NCBI RefSeq assembly: GCF_000816105.1 | Contig: NZ_CP007140.1 | Coordinates: 558,001-622,000, forward strand | DNA: 64,000 nt | Direction: 5' to 3' | Source of the DNA: Thermococcus guaymasensis DSM 11113 | GTDB lineage: Archaea; Methanobacteriota_B; Thermococci; Thermococcales; Thermococcaceae | In this document: positions 1 to 7,486 of the stretch, one piece after another | Layout: each line of letters starts with the position of its first letter | Position numbering within the stretch: position 1 is the first letter of the stretch | Notes under the pieces: model-generated | Told to the model about the DNA's origin: nothing | What the model saw: the letters and a program-made list of their open reading frames with translations, nothing else | Databases searched by the model: none | Program-made: the position numbers and the translations under genes

Positions 1-1191
1 GCCGCCGAGCTGGACGGCCTTGATTTTCTTGCCGGTCTTCGTTCCCCCGCCTATCTCGTAGAGTATTTCCCTCAGCGTGATTCCCATGGGCACCTCGACG
101 TTTCCACCGTGCTTTATCTTACCAGAGAGGGCAAAGACCTTTGTTCCCTTGCTCTTCTCGGTTCCTATCGAGGCGTAGGCTTCCCATCCGTGTTTGATTA
201 TCCACGGCACGTTCGCCCACGTTTCCACGTTGTTGATGTTGGTGGGCTTGCCCCAGAGACCCTTCTGGGCCGGATAGGGCGGCCTCGGCCTTGGCATTCC
301 ACGCTTGCCCTCTATGGAAGCTATCAAAGCGGTTTCCTCTCCGCAGACGAACGCTCCGGCGCCTTCCTTGATGACGATGTCGAAGGAGAACCCGCTTCCA
401 AGGATGTTCTCACCGAGGAAGCCCCTCTCGCGCGCCTGCTTCAGCGCTATCTTCAGCCTCCTTATGGCCAGCGGGTACTCGGCACGGACGTAGATAAAGC
501 CTTTCGTCGCTCCAATCGCGTATGCACCGATTATCATGCCCTCGATAACGCGGTGTGGGTCTCCCTCAAGGACGTTCCTGTCCATGAACGCTCCCGGGTC
601 GCCCTCGTCGGCGTTGCAGATGACGTACTTCTCGTCTCCTGGAGCTTCCCTCGTGAACTTCCACTTCAGCCCCGTTGGGAATCCTGCACCGCCCCTTCCC
701 CTGAGGCCGGACTTCATGATGACGTCTATTATCTCCTCCGGCTTCATCTTGAGGGCCTTTTTGAGGGCTTCATAGCCTCCAACAGCGATGTACTCGTCTA
801 TGTTCTCGGGGTCGATGTAACCGGAGTTTTCGAGCACTATCTTTTTCTGCTTGGCGAAGTATCCATCAACGTCCCACGTCTTCCTCTCGCCGTTCTCCCA
901 CCAGTCCCTCTTGACAATCCACTCTTCTATGGGCTTTCCGTTGATAACGTGCTCCTCTATGATCCTCGGAACCTTCTTGGGGTCAACGTGGCCGTAGGTG
1001 ATTATCTCGTCCTCGGTAATTATGTCAACCAGCGGCTCGTGGTAGCACATGCCGACGCAGCCGACTATCTTGAGCTTAACGTCGAGACCTCTCTTCTCAA
1101 GCTCGGCTTTAATGGCCTCGTAGGTCTCTCTCGCCCCAGCCGCTATTCCGCAGGAGTTCATGCCGACTGCAATGGCCTTAATCTCAGACAT
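1..1191 (-). CDS. NuoF-like flavoprotein subunit (partial, runs off the left edge)
   Basis: Start ATG is at 1189-1191 and 397 residues are visible; the 3' end lies outside the window. Residues 1-95 form a thioredoxin-like 2Fe-2S domain with only three visible cysteines (Cys14, Cys45, Cys49). The body is the NuoF/HndC fold with the FMN-loop motif GRGGAGFPTGLKW and CNADEGDPGAF, followed by GAGAFVCGEETALI. The C-terminal 4Fe-4S part would be off the edge. Family role: FMN-containing diaphorase passing electrons between NAD(P)H and Fe-S partners in the cytoplasm. It overlaps the end of the NuoE-like gene (ATGTCTGA), so the two are translationally coupled. Neighbouring the divergent hydrogenase operon suggests electron exchange with hydrogenase or ferredoxin; that is inference. 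Confidence 0.9.
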   Translation of the reverse strand, partial: MSEIKAIAVGMNSCGIAAGARETYEAIKAELEKRGLDVKLKIVGCVGMCYHEPLVDIITEDEIITYGHVDPKKVPRIIEEHVINGKPIEEWIVKRDWWENGERKTWDVDGYFAKQKKIVLENSGYIDPENIDEYIAVGGYEALKKALKMKPEEIIDVIMKSGLRGRGGAGFPTGLKWKFTREAPGDEKYVICNADEGDPGAFMDRNVLEGDPHRVIEGMIIGAYAIGATKGFIYVRAEYPLAIRRLKIALKQARERGFLGENILGSGFSFDIVIKEGAGAFVCGEETALIASIEGKRGMPRPRPPYPAQKGLWGKPTNINNVETWANVPWIIKHGWEAYASIGTEKSKGTKVFALSGKIKHGGNVEVPMGITLREILYEIGGGTKTGKKIKAVQLGG

Positions 1192-1648
1192 CGAGCTTCC
1201 CCTCCTTCAGTTTTCTTATGAGCTTCCTGACCTTGTCGGGCGTGAGCTTGCCGAAGACCTTGTCGTTTATCATTATGACCGGCGCTAAACTGCAGCACCC
1301 GAGACAGGCCACGCGCTCAAGGGTAACAAGCCCGTCCTCCGTTGTCTGACCTTCTTCAATCCCAAGCTCCTCGGTTAAGGCCTGAGAGATGTTCACGGCG
1401 CCGTTGACGTGGCAAGCCGTGCCGTGGCAGACCTTGATGACATACTTCCCAAGGGGCTCGAAGCGGAACTGGGCGTAGAAGGTGGCGACACCGTACACCC
1501 TGCTGAGGGGCACGCCCACGTACTTTGCAATCTCCTCAAGGACCTCCCGGGGGAGGTAGCCGAAGCGCTCCTGGGTTCGCTGGAGAAGAGGGATGAGGGA
1601 GCTTGGTTCTGGAGGGTACTCACTCAGGTAATCAAGTTCTGTTCCCAT
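1184..1648 (-). CDS. NuoE-like 2Fe-2S subunit
   Basis: 154 residues starting MGTELDY. The start at 1648 is chosen because GGTGGTG sits just upstream; an in-frame extension to 1666 lacks such a site. It shows the NuoE/HndA pattern: an N-terminal helical part (PREVLEEIAKYVGVPLSRVYGVATFYAQF) and a thioredoxin-like domain with the four cluster ligands in CHGTACHVNG and CLGCC. The family carries one 2Fe-2S cluster and partners NuoF. It is the first gene of the minus-strand pair with the NuoF-like gene. A TATA-like CGTTTATAAG lies around 1687-1697 on the minus strand, and a SurR-type tandem site lies directly upstream of it. Confidence 0.93.
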   Translation of the reverse strand: MGTELDYLSEYPPEPSSLIPLLQRTQERFGYLPREVLEEIAKYVGVPLSRVYGVATFYAQFRFEPLGKYVIKVCHGTACHVNGAVNISQALTEELGIEEGQTTEDGLVTLERVACLGCCSLAPVIMINDKVFGKLTPDKVRKLIRKLKEGKLDV

Positions 1649-1686
1649 AGACACCACCGCATACAAGCAATTATTGGTCTTTCATG

Positions 1687-1697
1687 CTTATAAACGT
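1687..1697 (-). promoter_or_regulatory. TATA box of the NuoE/NuoF pair
   Basis: On the minus strand the sequence reads as a canonical archaeal TATA element (TTTATAA core), about 40 bases before the chosen NuoE start at 1648. The tandem GTTnnnAAC site begins about 15 bases further upstream, a position compatible with activation of this promoter. Confidence 0.6.
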
Positions 1698-1711
1698 GCA
1701 TTGAAGTACAA

Positions 1712-1734
1712 GTTTACAACCAATGGTTTCCAAC
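1712..1734. promoter_or_regulatory. Tandem SurR-type operator GTTn3AAC-n5-GTTn3AAC
   Basis: GTTTACAAC at 1712-1720 and GTTTCCAAC at 1726-1734 are both exact matches to GTTn3AAC and are separated by five bases, which is the extended motif described for the redox regulator SurR of Pyrococcus. It lies in the 160-bp intergenic region between the divergent NuoE/NuoF pair and the hydrogenase operon. In the family, SurR activates hydrogenase genes and releases DNA when sulfur oxidises it, so sulfur-responsive control of both operons is inferred. The regulator gene itself is not in this window. Confidence 0.75.
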
Positions 1735-1807
1735 CTCCAGTTTGAAAAATGCTTAAGAGATTCCTTTACAAACTTAAAATTACAGCCCTAAAAGAGGCGT
1801 GGTCAAT

Positions 1808-2812
1808 TTGAGATACGTAAAGCTTCCTTCCGAAAACTTTGGGGAGTTCTTCAACTTCCTCCAGAGACTTGGCCCCACCTATGGGCCTGTCAAGGAGGGA
1901 AAGACCCACCACTTCAGAGAAGTCAAAGGGGTCAGCGAGATGGATCTCAACTACACAAGGACGATGCTGCCGCCGAAGAAGTTCTTCGTGAGGCCAAGAG
2001 AGAGACTGTTCAGGCTTGAAAACGGCTGGTGGAAAGAAGAGGACGGGGAAAGGCCCTTCGTGCTCTTTGGCGTTCACGCCTGCGACATACACGGCCTGAA
2101 GATACTCGATAAAGTTTACCTCTCAGACCCGGTGGATCCATACTACTCCAAAAGGCGGCAAAATGCCTTCATAGTGGGAATAAGCTGTATGCCCGACGAA
2201 TACTGCTTCTGCAAGAGCCTCGGCACGCACTTCGCTATGGATGGCTTCGACCTGTTCCTGCACGAATTGCCCGACGGCTGGCTGGTCAGGATAGGAAGCG
2301 TTAGGGGGCACGAGGTAGCCTGGGAAAACGAGAAGCTCTTTGAGGAAGTTACGGACGAAGACTTGAGGCACTTCAAAGAGTTCGAGGAGAAGCGCGCGAA
2401 AGCCTTCCAGAAGGAGCTCCCACAGGAAGGCCTCGCCGATATGCTCGATTTAGCGTACAACAGCCCGGTGTGGAAGAAGTACGCTGAAAAATGCCTTGCC
2501 TGCGGCAACTGCAACATGGTCTGTCCGACGTGCCGCTGCTACGAGGTCTGCGACCGCTGGGTTGACGCATACAGCTCCGTCAGAGAGAGGCGCTACGACT
2601 CGTGCTTCATGGAGAGCCACGGTATCGTCGCTGGAGGCCACAACTTCAGGCCGACCCGTCTAGACCGCTTCAGGCACCGCTACTACTGCAAGAGCTACTT
2701 CGACCCTTCTTCGGGCTTCAACTGCGTGGGCTGCGGCAGGTGTGACGAGTTCTGCCCGGCGAAGATAGAGCACGTTAAGGTTCTTGAGGAGGTTAGGGGG
2801 TCGCTGAGATGA
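1808..2812 (+). CDS. hyhB: Cytosolic [NiFe] hydrogenase beta subunit (4Fe-4S protein)
   Basis: About 334 residues. I prefer the TTG start at 1808 (MRYVKLPSENF), because family members begin at this point; an upstream GTG at 1799 has almost no spacing to a ribosome site. The C-terminal quarter carries two ferredoxin-like ligand sets, CLACGNCNMVCPTCRC and CVGCGRCDEFCPA, for 4Fe-4S clusters. It belongs to the beta subunit of thermococcal sulfhydrogenase, which relays electrons between the flavin subunit and the NiFe dimer. It is first of the order beta-gamma-delta-alpha, ending in an ATGA overlap with the gamma gene. The same family includes sulfite-reductase-like subunits, but the context fixes it as hydrogenase. 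Confidence 0.93.
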   Translation: MRYVKLPSENFGEFFNFLQRLGPTYGPVKEGKTHHFREVKGVSEMDLNYTRTMLPPKKFFVRPRERLFRLENGWWKEEDGERPFVLFGVHACDIHGLKILDKVYLSDPVDPYYSKRRQNAFIVGISCMPDEYCFCKSLGTHFAMDGFDLFLHELPDGWLVRIGSVRGHEVAWENEKLFEEVTDEDLRHFKEFEEKRAKAFQKELPQEGLADMLDLAYNSPVWKKYAEKCLACGNCNMVCPTCRCYEVCDRWVDAYSSVRERRYDSCFMESHGIVAGGHNFRPTRLDRFRHRYYCKSYFDPSSGFNCVGCGRCDEFCPAKIEHVKVLEEVRGSLR

Positions 2813-3684
2813 CCGGGAACCCGTATCAAAGCCACGACGCGCGCATTCTCGAAGTGAAGGACCTGACACCCAGAGAGAAGCTCTTCACGCTTCGCTTCAT
2901 TGACCCTGAGATCAACGAGAGTTTTACCTTCAAGCCCGGCCAGTTCGTCATCGTTGACGTCCGCGGCTTCGGGGAGTTCCCCATAAGCCTCTGTTCCTCG
3001 CCGACAAGAAAGGGCTACATCCAGCTCTGCATAAGAAAAGTCGGGAGAATGACCAAGTTCGTCCACAAGATGAAGGAAGGCGACGTGGTGGGGATCCGCG
3101 GGCCCTACGGGAACGGCTTCCCCATGGAGAATATGGAAGGTTCCAACCTGATCCTCGTCGCGGGCGGCCTCGGAATGGCCCCGCTGCGCTCGGTGCTCTG
3201 GTACACCCTCGACACAGGCAAATACGAGCATGTGTGGCTTCTCTACGGCACGAAGGCCTACGAGGACATTCTTTTCCGCGATGAGATAATACACCTCCTC
3301 AAGCACGGAGAGACCATGAACTGCACCGTCAAGATGGCTTACGAGATCGAGAGCCCATCGTGCATCTACCTGGAGAGGGGCTTCTCCGAGAGAGTCTGCA
3401 GGGGCGTAGTCACAGACCTGTTCAGGGGTGAGAGCTTTGACATCGAAAACTCCTACGCGCTCATCTGCGGCCCTCCAATCATGTACCGCTTCGTGATAAG
3501 GGAGCTCCTCAACAGGAAGCTCTCCCCGGGCAGGATCTACATGACGCTTGAGAGAAGAATGCGCTGTGGGGTCGGCAAGTGTGGCCACTGCGTCGTTGGA
3601 ACCAGCGTCTCCATGAAGTACATCTGCCGGGACGGCCCGGTCTTCACCTACTGGGACGCTCTCTCCACGAGGGGATTGATATGA
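2809..3684 (+). CDS. hyhG: Cytosolic [NiFe] hydrogenase gamma subunit (FAD/NAD(P)-binding)
   Basis: 291 residues of the ferredoxin-NADP reductase/PyrK fold. FAD-site residues are in GEFPISLCSS, the nucleotide-binding loop is GGLGMAPLRSVLWY around residues 122-135, and a C-terminal 2Fe-2S loop is RCGVGKCGHC followed by a fourth Cys in MKYICRDG. It is the diaphorase module that lets the hydrogenase use NAD(P)(H) in the cytoplasm. It overlaps both neighbours by the ATGA pattern (2809-2812 and 3681-3684), indicating coupled translation in the hydrogenase operon. Confidence 0.94.
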   Translation: MTGNPYQSHDARILEVKDLTPREKLFTLRFIDPEINESFTFKPGQFVIVDVRGFGEFPISLCSSPTRKGYIQLCIRKVGRMTKFVHKMKEGDVVGIRGPYGNGFPMENMEGSNLILVAGGLGMAPLRSVLWYTLDTGKYEHVWLLYGTKAYEDILFRDEIIHLLKHGETMNCTVKMAYEIESPSCIYLERGFSERVCRGVVTDLFRGESFDIENSYALICGPPIMYRFVIRELLNRKLSPGRIYMTLERRMRCGVGKCGHCVVGTSVSMKYICRDGPVFTYWDALSTRGLI

Positions 3685-4421
3685 CGGAGAAGCTCAAGCT
3701 CGGTGTTTTTGAGCTTACCGACTGCGGCGGCTGTGCCCTCAACCTGCTCTTTCTCTACGAGAAGCTCTTCGACCTGCTTGAGTTCTACGAGATAGAAGAG
3801 TTCCACATGGCAACCAGCCTGAGTGGGGGAGGTCACTACGACGTCGCACTTGTAACCGGAACAGTTTCGACCCGGCGCGACCTTGACCTTCTCAAAGAGG
3901 CAAGAAACCGCTCGGAATACCTCATAGCCCTGGGAACATGCGCGACCCACGGCTCGGTTCAGGGGAGCGTAGAGCTCCCGATCAAGGAGAAGCTCAAGGC
4001 AGTTTACGGAGATGAAGGCAACCCCATGCACGCCCTCGACCCCAAACCTGTTGTGGAGTACGTCGCCGTAGATTTCGCCCTCCCCGGTTGCCCATACAAC
4101 AAGAGGGAGGCTTTCCAAGCGCTCATTGACATAGCCAAAGGTATCGAACCGGTAAAGAAAGATTACCCAGTCTGCATTGAGTGCAAGCTCAACGAGTACG
4201 AGTGCGTCCTCGTCAAGAAAGGCCTTCCCTGCCTCGGCCCGATAACCCTTGGGGGCTGTAATGCGGCCTGCATCCGCTCTGGCCTCGGGTGCATAGGGTG
4301 CAGAGGGCCACTGCCCGGTGAGGTGAATCCGGCCAGTGAGTACGAGATACTCAAGAGCAAGGGCTATGATGACGAGTACATCGTGAGGAAGTTCAAGACC
4401 TTCGCGAGGTGGGAGCCATGA
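3681..4421 (+). CDS. hyhS: Cytosolic [NiFe] hydrogenase delta (small) subunit
   Basis: 246 residues from the ATG at 3681, which overlaps the gamma gene stop; a longer in-frame ORF from 3579 would run through the gamma gene and is rejected. It has the small-subunit Fe-S ligands: LTDCGGCALN near the N-terminus, GTCATHGSV, PGCPYNK, and a cysteine-rich C-terminal part (CKLNEYEC, GGCNAAC, CIGCRGPL) for additional clusters. No twin-arginine signal is present, consistent with a soluble cytoplasmic enzyme. It is followed by the large subunit with an ATGA-type overlap at 4418-4421. Confidence 0.95.
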   Translation: MTEKLKLGVFELTDCGGCALNLLFLYEKLFDLLEFYEIEEFHMATSLSGGGHYDVALVTGTVSTRRDLDLLKEARNRSEYLIALGTCATHGSVQGSVELPIKEKLKAVYGDEGNPMHALDPKPVVEYVAVDFALPGCPYNKREAFQALIDIAKGIEPVKKDYPVCIECKLNEYECVLVKKGLPCLGPITLGGCNAACIRSGLGCIGCRGPLPGEVNPASEYEILKSKGYDDEYIVRKFKTFARWEP

Positions 4422-5665
4422 TAATCGAGCTCCGCGAGTTCACGCGCGTTGAAGGCAACGGTAAGGCCGAGATAGTCATCGAGGACAACGAAGTTAAGGA
4501 CGTCAGGCTTAAGATAGTCGAAGGGCCGCGCTTCTTTGAGCTCTTGACTTTAGGGAGGCACTACTACGACGTGCCCGACCTTGAGGCAAGGATATGCGCC
4601 ATCTGCTACCTTTCCCATAGTGTTGCATCCGTTTTAGGAATTGAGAGGGCCTTTGGCGTTGAAGTCCCTGAGGAGATAGCGCTTCTAAGGGAGCTGGGCT
4701 TAGTAGGTGAGCTGATTGAGAGCCACACCCTTCACCTCTATCTCCTCGTCGCACCGGACGTGTTCGGCTACCCCGACGCGATAAGGATGGCCACCAAGCA
4801 CGGCGAGCTGGTGAAGGAAGCGATAACCATCAAGGCCTTCGGCAACAGGATAAGGGAGCTCATTGGAGGAAGGGAGATACACGGCATAAACGTCAAGCCC
4901 GGCGGCTTCGGCAGGTATCCAACGGTGGAGGAGCTTGAGAGGGTGGAGAAGGAAAGTGAAGCCCTCCTCAGGCTGGCCAAAAGGGCCGTGAGGCTCTTCG
5001 CTTCTCTGGAACCCTACGGCGCTCAGGCAAAGCACTTCGTGGCGACCGACGGCTACCTCTGGGGCGAAAAGATCATCTCGGACGAGGAAGGGGCCTTTGA
5101 CTACACGGAGAGGATAGAGGAGCGCTCCCTCGTCTACAGCTTCGCCAAGCAGAGCCTCTACAAGGGCGAGACCTTCTTTGTCGGTTCACTGGCAAGACTA
5201 CTCCTCAAGTCGGAGATGCTCACCCCTGAAGCAAAGAGGCTATTCGAAGAGCACAGGGAGAAGCTTGCCACTGGATACGTCAGCTACAACAACCTGGCCC
5301 AGGCGATAGAGCTGGTCTATGCCCTTGAAAAGGCCAACGAGATAGCGAAGACTCTCCTGGATAGAGGCATCGAAGGTGAGAACGTCCCCGTTGAGCCAAA
5401 GGAAGGTGAGGGTATCGGCTATGTCGAAGCTCCGAGGGGAGTCCTCATACACCACTACCGCACCGACTCGGACGGCAAAATAGCGTACTCAAACATCATA
5501 ACGCCCACCGCCCTAAACCACGCGATGATGGAGGTCAGCCTGCTGGAGGAGGCGAGGAAGCTCTACGGAGAAGTCGATGAGCAGGCCATGATACATTGCC
5601 TTGAGGAGACCGTGAGGGCATTCGACCCGTGCATCTCCTGCTCGGTTCACCTTGTTAAACTTTGA
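4418..5665 (+). CDS. hyhL: Cytosolic [NiFe] hydrogenase alpha (large, catalytic) subunit
   Basis: 415 residues. It carries both pairs of NiFe ligands: the N-terminal L1 motif RICAICYLSH and the C-terminal DPCISCSVH. The protein ends four residues after that His (LVKL), so the tail to be removed by a maturation protease is very short, which is usual for this family. It oxidises or produces H2 with NAD(P)(H) or sulfur compounds through the other subunits. It is the last gene of the hydrogenase operon, and a T-rich stretch follows. Maturation genes hypA, hypB and hycI are found at the far right end of the window. Confidence 0.96.
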   Translation: MIIELREFTRVEGNGKAEIVIEDNEVKDVRLKIVEGPRFFELLTLGRHYYDVPDLEARICAICYLSHSVASVLGIERAFGVEVPEEIALLRELGLVGELIESHTLHLYLLVAPDVFGYPDAIRMATKHGELVKEAITIKAFGNRIRELIGGREIHGINVKPGGFGRYPTVEELERVEKESEALLRLAKRAVRLFASLEPYGAQAKHFVATDGYLWGEKIISDEEGAFDYTERIEERSLVYSFAKQSLYKGETFFVGSLARLLLKSEMLTPEAKRLFEEHREKLATGYVSYNNLAQAIELVYALEKANEIAKTLLDRGIEGENVPVEPKEGEGIGYVEAPRGVLIHHYRTDSDGKIAYSNIITPTALNHAMMEVSLLEEARKLYGEVDEQAMIHCLEETVRAFDPCISCSVHLVKL

Positions 5666-5672
5666 CTTTGAC

Positions 5673-5684
5673 ATTTTTTATTTA
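5673..5684 (+). terminator. T-rich terminator after the hydrogenase operon
   Basis: A run of six T (5674-5679) followed by ATTTA lies about ten bases after the large-subunit stop and before the separate promoter of the next gene. Archaeal termination at oligo-T is established; its use here is inferred. Confidence 0.4.
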
Positions 5685-5748
5685 CCCCATCCACAAAATT
5701 AAAGCTGAATTTTTCCAGTCATCTAAATTTATTGAAGTTCATCGAAAA

Positions 5749-5758
5749 CATTTATATT
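5749..5758 (+). promoter_or_regulatory. TATA box of the DUF257 operon
   Basis: CATTTATATT with an A-rich BRE-like stretch (GAAAA) just upstream. It lies about 33 bases before the ATG at 5791, and GAGGGTGAG is the ribosome site between them. It decides the start at 5791 over an upstream ATG at 5662 that overlaps the hydrogenase stop. Confidence 0.65.
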
Positions 5759-5790
5759 CATGGGCAACGAAATTTACGAGGGTGAGCGCT

Positions 5791-6462
5791 ATGGAATGGA
5801 AAAAGGTCGCTGATATCATTGATTCTATTCTCCCAGGAGAGACGGTTCTCGTGGAATATACTACCTCATATATCCCGGAGTTCCTGCTGAGGTTCTTTGC
5901 CGATTACACGGCAGAGAAGAATATTCCTCTGATCATAGACGACGACTTTGATACCCTCTACACAATACTCACTCACGCAAAGTCCATTGACCTTTCAATA
6001 GACCTCAACCGGGACAATGTTTACGTCCTCAAAACAGGAGGAAAATTTGAGGTTGGAAATGTCGTTGCGAGGATCCCCTTCAACCCGGACTCAAGGGTGT
6101 ACCTAACGAACTACGCGGAAGCGAGTTCCAGGGTCTATAAAGAGGTTCAACATCCGGCAATAAATCTGGTTCTAGGTCTGGAAGAGCTGTTTCTCTCAGT
6201 GAACAACTCTCTCGATGCGTATCAGATGGTACTTCGCATGCAAAAATTCATAGGAAATAAAAAACGAAAGGCATTCTACCTAGTCAACAAAGAAGTCATG
6301 GAGAACCTTCCGGTAAAAGTCTTGGGCGAGCTTGAGAGAATTTCAACCACCGTCATAAAACTAACTCCATACCATACAGGTGCCCACTTCAAAGTCCTGA
6401 AAAGCGTGAATCCCCGCCTAGTCAGAAGGGAAGCCGTAATAGATATAGGGAGGTGGGATTAA
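5791..6462 (+). CDS. DUF257 family protein, first copy
   Basis: 223 residues starting MEWKKVADIID; the start is fixed by the TATA box at 5749 and GGTGAG at 5781. It matches the Thermococcales-restricted DUF257 pattern: GETVLVEYTTSYIPEFLLRF, then IPLIIDDDFDTLY and a late LVLGLEELFL. The fold is thought to resemble a RecA/KaiC-like Rossmann core, but no Walker A motif is visible, so nucleotide binding is not claimed. It overlaps the second DUF257 gene by one base (TAATG). Function is unknown; co-transcription with a paralogue suggests a heteromer. Confidence 0.85.
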   Translation: MEWKKVADIIDSILPGETVLVEYTTSYIPEFLLRFFADYTAEKNIPLIIDDDFDTLYTILTHAKSIDLSIDLNRDNVYVLKTGGKFEVGNVVARIPFNPDSRVYLTNYAEASSRVYKEVQHPAINLVLGLEELFLSVNNSLDAYQMVLRMQKFIGNKKRKAFYLVNKEVMENLPVKVLGELERISTTVIKLTPYHTGAHFKVLKSVNPRLVRREAVIDIGRWD

Positions 6463-7166
6463 TGGGGCCCCTGGAAAGACCTACTCTGATCACGAAGAAT
6501 GATCTCAGCACGGTATTCAGCCAGATGAAACATGAAGGCGTCAAGATAATAGAAAACAGCGCCTCCGTTGGGGCTGAATTCATTCTTCACGCACTCATCG
6601 GGTACTCAAAGTGCAAAGGGATTCCCTTGATAATAGAGGACATCTTTGACACCCTGCCAGTTTACCTGTCCCACCTAGAGCTTATGGGGGTCAGCTTTGA
6701 AGACAGTGATATGAAGGTCATTAAGGTCGGCGGAAGTCAGGAAGCCGGTCAGGTTCTAGCCAAAATCCGTTTTGAAAACGACCCAACTATTTACAGGAGA
6801 AAGGTCGAGCGAGAGCTGGAAAAGATCATCCCTGAGGACAATTACATCTACCTAGTGCTGGGGCTAGAACGGCTTCTGTCCATTCAAGACGATACCCACA
6901 CAATCCGAGTAATTCTCTCCTCAATAAAGCAGAACCTCAGCAACGAGAGGGGGATGAACGTGTACCTCATCGAAAAGCCCCTTATTGCGAACCTTCCATT
7001 CAATCCCCTACCCCTGCTGGAGGACTTTGCGACGTCTGTCTTAGAGTTAACGGACGAAGAGGGGGAGCTCATAAGAATCCGGCTCAAGAAGTCCCGCCTT
7101 ACTCTCCTCATGCACACAGGATACCTGCTGATATCTCCCAGAGAAGCCCTCAGGTGGTGGGAGTGA
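6462..7166 (+). CDS. DUF257 family protein, second copy
   Basis: 234 residues. The start ATG at 6462 overlaps the previous TAA, with GGAGGTG seven bases upstream. It shares with the first copy the segments IPLIIEDIFDTLPVY, VIKVGGSQEAGQVLAKI and YLVLGLERLL, so the pair arose by duplication, though they are clearly diverged (the N-terminal segment is VKIIENSASVGAEFILHALI). No catalytic motif is recognised. It sits in a run of closely spaced genes with the EF-Tu-domain-like protein downstream, whose likely GTG start overlaps its TGA. Confidence 0.85.
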   Translation: MGPLERPTLITKNDLSTVFSQMKHEGVKIIENSASVGAEFILHALIGYSKCKGIPLIIEDIFDTLPVYLSHLELMGVSFEDSDMKVIKVGGSQEAGQVLAKIRFENDPTIYRRKVERELEKIIPEDNYIYLVLGLERLLSIQDDTHTIRVILSSIKQNLSNERGMNVYLIEKPLIANLPFNPLPLLEDFATSVLELTDEEGELIRIRLKKSRLTLLMHTGYLLISPREALRWWE

Positions 7167-7477
7167 GCTTCCTGAGGAGGTTCTTTGGGGGACGAAAAAA
7201 AGCCGAGGAAATAGAGATAGTTTCAAGGAAACCCGTCGCGAAGTTTAAGGTCGAGCAAAGCCTCAACGTTCTCGGAAAGGAGACGCTGATTGGAGAGGTT
7301 GAGGGCATAATCTACCCCGGATACAAGGTCAAGGGAGAAAGCGTTGCCCTAGTTCGGGAAATCCAGAAGGACAGGAAGAAAGTCGACTTTGCCGTTGACG
7401 GCGACAGGGTCGCGCTTGTTCTTGAGGGAAAGACAAACGCTAAAAAAGGAGACGTCCTTGAGGTCTACCAGTCGTGA
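7163..7477 (+). CDS. Small EF-Tu domain-2-like protein (Pbp11-like)
   Basis: About 104 residues. The GTG at 7163 overlaps the preceding TGA and has AGGTGG five bases upstream; another GTG at 7154 is possible. The C-terminal 80 residues read as a beta-barrel like domain 2 of translational GTPases (VLGKETLIGEVEGIIYPGYK ... GDRVALVLEGKTNAKKGDVLEVY). This resembles the small thermococcal protein Pbp11 reported to bind tRNA; that identification is from memory of the pattern. The N-terminus (FLRRFFGGRKKAEE) is basic. RNA or nucleic-acid binding is inferred. Confidence 0.75.
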   Translation: MSFLRRFFGGRKKAEEIEIVSRKPVAKFKVEQSLNVLGKETLIGEVEGIIYPGYKVKGESVALVREIQKDRKKVDFAVDGDRVALVLEGKTNAKKGDVLEVYQS

Positions 7478-7486
7478 GGTGGTGGC

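Noticed and set aside
109-1221. 370-codon plus-strand frame
   Set aside because: Lies exactly opposite the NuoF-like gene; the minus strand gives clear flavin-binding motifs. It is an antisense shadow of GC-rich codons.
3579-3680. N-terminal extension of the hydrogenase delta subunit
   Set aside because: The extension reads through the gamma gene; the ATGA overlap at 3681 gives the standard small-subunit start.
5662-5790. 43-residue extension of the first DUF257 protein
   Set aside because: The upstream ATG lies before the TATA box at 5749 and the extension is unlike the paralogue.
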